A stretch of DNA of 64,000 bases, from positions 28,284,561 to 28,348,560 of the forward strand of contig OU744447.1 in the NCBI GenBank assembly GCA_916610825.1, given 5' to 3'. Origin of the DNA: Haliclystus octoradiatus (Eukaryota; Cnidaria; Staurozoa; Stauromedusae; Haliclystidae). The notes beneath the pieces are model-generated. The model was not told where the DNA came from. It did not search any database and saw only the letters and a program-made list of their open reading frames with translations. Made by a program: the position numbers and the translations under genes. Position 1 is the first letter of the stretch; every line of letters starts with the position of its first letter. This document shows positions 60,912 to 64,000 of the stretch, one piece after another.

Positions 60912-61547
60912 ATTCTTTATGTAATTATGGGTCTAACCACAAGTAAGTATCGCTTCAAGATCGTTCGGTGCTCTGATTTACGATTTATTCAAACTGACAG
61001 CTTTCTGGTTGAGTTTACACTTGCACCACCTGTTCAGCGAATGAAATCACAGCCAGCCAATATATATAGGCATAACCCTGCACTTTGTTCGATTAGCATG
61101 ATACTCATCACTCCCATCTACGTTATTCTGTCAACTGCTCACTGAATACCTAACAAAAATATATATATCTCAGAAGTTCAAAGGAAAGGAAAGGCTCTCA
61201 TTACCAAACGCAAGAGATAATTAACTGGGTGGGTCGATATATACGCATCAATATCATTCTATGGTTATTCCGATTTGATGATAATATTTGCCACTTTTTT
61301 CTGCAGCTCGTTCACGTTCACTGCTATGTTAGATTGGCTGTTATTTTAATCGAAGGTTGAGTGCGTTGCTATGGTAGCGAGAGGTTATTATGCGCCAATG
61401 ATTTTGTTGACCTCGATGATCACAAATGATAAAGAGTTGTTGCCCTTTGAATAAACACTTTTCGTCTGATTTGGTTAGTGAAAAATAACAACCGCATGTC
61501 ATTTAAATGGAATAAAATGGCCAGTGCTGATTAGAACCAACAGCGAA
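60912..61547. promoter_or_regulatory. Divergent promoter region of the two EGF genes
   Basis: 636 bp separate the two start codons. On the minus strand TATATATTGG (about 61053-61063) is a candidate TATA element for the 25-EGF gene. On the + strand GATATATACG (about 61236) is a weak candidate for the other gene. Shared regulation is inferred from layout only. Confidence 0.4.
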
Positions 61548-63635
61548 ATGTCCCGTTATATGGGGCACGTGTTATTATTAATTTTAGTTAGCAGTTTTAC
61601 ATCTGATGCTATTAGAGACAAGCGAAAAAATTTACATAATCAACAATCAAAGGTAAAGAAATCTAAACAGCTGGTGACGAATGATCCCAGAAGTCGGTTA
61701 AATTTAAATCATCGTAATGAAGAATTGTTACACAGAGAAACAGCTAACTCTAATATAAAAGATTTAGTACCAAAGTCAAAGAATAGTACAAAGAGACAGT
61801 TCGTTTTTTACCCTGATGACCCTGGGCACGGTGGTCTTAGTTATCATGATCACGGTGAATCTGATTACCACGACCACGGTGGACTTGATTATCATGATCA
61901 CGGTGACTCTGATTACCACGACCACGATGGGTACCATGAAGATCAGCCTCACGAGTTCGAGCATGTACATCACATGACTTTTCATCATCATCATATAGGT
62001 AAGTGCGACTGTGATATCGCCGTGATAGTTACCAATCTTATATTTCCGGGTATATTTCATGGCATATCATTGCCCCAGTCACGTTAATCACACTGCTTCT
62101 ACATATTATTTTGAAGTTCATGGTCGCTGCGAACCAACACCATGTCTAAACGGAGGAACTTGTACCATATTGTCTCACGGCTATGAGTGTACATGTCCCC
62201 TTGGCTATTTAGGAATTCACTGCGAAAGTAAGATCGATCACTATGTTTGCTCAATTTTCTGTTATTCATTATTCTTTCACAAGTCAGTAATCATGTTATT
62301 TTGTTATATGCTGTGATTAGCTCGAAGCCAATGCGAACCCAACCCTTGTAAAAATGGCGGCACATGTTATGATGTTGGTGGTGGATTTGAATGTATCTGC
62401 CAGACCGGCTTCAAGGGACAAAAATGCGACGGTAACAATTTCATCCATATATTTTTAATCCGTATCGTGATAGTAACTTAGATAACTCAGATATTTTTTT
62501 GAATCTTGTAAATGTTTAGAAGAGAACAAATGCCATCCTAACCCTTGTAAAAATGGAGGCACATGCACAGAAATTGAAGAAGGATATGAATGCTCATGCA
62601 AAGAAGGTTACAAGGGGAAAATGTGTGAAGGTACTCCATAGACTTATTCATTAAACAAACTGGGCTATTGACTCTATGGCTATAATATGCTTTTGAAGTT
62701 GTAAAAGCAGGCACTTGATTGCCTCAATTTAAGCCGTTTAGATCTTTTTGCATATTGTCTAGCTTTTTGGACAAATATACAATAATTACAATGGAATAAA
62801 TACTTAATCCTTAAATGTTTTGTTGTAATGTTTTATACACATTTAAATTACAATTGATTGTTTGATGATTGGTTTCAGAAATTAACCAATGCAGTCCTAA
62901 TCCATGCAAGAACGGGGGGACATGCGCAGAACATAATGGTAAATTCGAATGCACGTGTTCTATTGGCTACAAAGGGGTTACTTGTGAATGTAAGTCAGAC
63001 CATCTCCTAATCAATCAATTCGATAAAGATAAACAAAGGCAAACTTAGTGCTATATTTAATCAATGTTTTCAACAATTCAAGCCCGCAGTAGCTGTGCAA
63101 CCAATCCTTGCATAAACGGTGGCTCTTGCAATGAAGAGAATTTTGGTTACAGCTGTTCATGCCGGAGTGGATATAAAAGCACAAATTGTCAAGGTTTGTC
63201 TTCTACAGTATTCGTATGTAATGCGTTTTGTGCGACCGATGCAGCCTGTCTATTATAATTGTGTTGTTCGTTATTTAGATCACGTGTGCAAACCATCGCC
63301 TTGTTCTAACGGAGCTACTTGTTATGTAAAGAACGGTCTTGCATTTTGCGCGTGCCCTGAAGGATTCATCGGTGATCGATGTCAAAGTATGCTTACTCGT
63401 TCATAATTGATGGAAACAATGGTTAACTGCTATTTTTCTTTTTTTTATGATTGATTTTTGATTTAATTTTCAGTGGGAAGTCCTTGTGCTCCACAGCCAT
63501 GTTTAAACGGTGGCACATGTTTTGAATACATGAATAATCAAGACGGACAACTGACCCAAAGCTCAATGGCTGGGGGATTTTCAGCAATCTACCACTGTCA
63601 TTGCATGGAAGGTTTTTCTGGTAAAAACTGCGAAG
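61548..63635 (+). CDS. Second EGF-repeat secreted protein with His-Asp repeat region (3' end not certain)
   Basis: Exon 1 (61548-61998) encodes a signal peptide ([20 protein letters not shown]), a basic region with a KR dibasic site, and four tandem YHDHGxxD octapeptides followed by more His ([11 protein letters not shown]). Seven further exons each hold one EGF-like repeat: 62117-62227, 62321-62431, 62520-62630, 62880-62990, 63083-63193, 63279-63386 and 63474-63635. Five of the first exons are exactly 111 bp and all are phase 1-1. Most have CxNGG(T/S)C, the Notch-type O-fucose consensus. The protein is likely extracellular; the His-Asp stretch could bind metal ions. It is divergent from the 25-EGF gene and probably related to it by an ancient inverted duplication. 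A possible further exon (63748-63980, open to a TAA) has an acceptable acceptor and phase but no EGF pattern. The gene probably continues beyond the window. Confidence 0.87.
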
Positions 63636-64000
63636 GTAACGAATTTCAAATTTATGGATTCTAGCTTACATTATAGAAATTTTCTTTATGTACTTACAAT
63701 ATTTTTGAAAGTAGTGATCTATTTTTATTAGTTTCTATTATTAACAGAAAATGTTTATTCTACGTGTGCTTTTTCACATCGGTCATGTTCGTGTGTCATA
63801 ACAATACATCCCATGGCCACGGTCTTTTCAAAATACGCCACGAGGGTTTTCGCTCTTTCTTTAAACAATGGCTATCCATACGGTCCATACGGACGAATAA
63901 CGAAAAATTTATGTTATTGGTCCGTAATCTGGGGACGATTACCGACTAAATTCCCATTATTCGTACGTACGTACCAATAATAAATAAAATATAACGAATG
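63636..64000. other. Window end: intron or 3' part of the second EGF gene
   Basis: After the last clear EGF exon an acceptor at 63747 opens a frame to TAA at 63978-63980 (ENVYSTCAFSHRSCSCV...). It has cysteines but not the EGF spacing. Short inverted motifs such as ATTCGTACG are present. It could be a terminal exon or chance. Confidence 0.35.

Overview
The window is a piece of an animal nuclear genome. It is AT-rich, genes are split by GT-AG introns, intergenic DNA is full of short inverted-repeat transposons, decayed non-LTR retrotransposons and microsatellites, and the proteins are clearly metazoan (insulin receptor substrate, cohesin RAD21, long EGF-repeat secreted proteins). Gene density and intron size fit a marine invertebrate, perhaps a tunicate or another invertebrate deuterostome, but nothing seen fixes the lineage.

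Layout from left to right. (1) 24-5692, +: the 3' half of the DEAD-box helicase gene DDX54. (2) 9321-23891, +: a complete eight-exon insulin receptor substrate (PH + PTB + YxxM tail), whose introns carry most of the transposon load of the window. (3) 25067-25972 (-) and 26252-27289 (+): a head-to-head pair of single-exon oxidoreductases, a PECR-like short-chain reductase and a D-2-hydroxyacid dehydrogenase, sharing a 279-bp spacer that holds a tiny perfect fold-back element. (4) 27290-32172: a transposon-rich spacer with nested insertions. (5) 32173-38682, +: cohesin subunit RAD21 in five exons, with an L2/CR1-like retrotransposon in one intron. (6) 41658-43301, +: an unrecognised histidine-rich secreted protein with a probable furin site and a cationic C-terminal peptide. 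(7) 47276-50507, +: a small six-exon protein that looks like a lone Schlafen AlbA_2 domain. (8) 50960-60911, -: a 28-exon secreted protein with 25 EGF-like repeats, one EGF per phase 1-1 exon. (9) 61548 to at least 63635, +: a second EGF-repeat gene, divergent from the first, with a His-Asp-rich repeat region before its EGFs.

Exons were assigned by reading both strands, requiring GT-AG borders and conserved phase. For the IRS, RAD21, Schlafen-like and minus-strand EGF genes the exon lengths add up to whole codons with no internal stop. The most unusual stretch is 41-64 kb: a histidine-rich secreted protein, a Schlafen-like protein and two divergent EGF-repeat genes, one of which again has a histidine-rich stretch. 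An extracellular-matrix or adhesive function for this cluster is only an inference.
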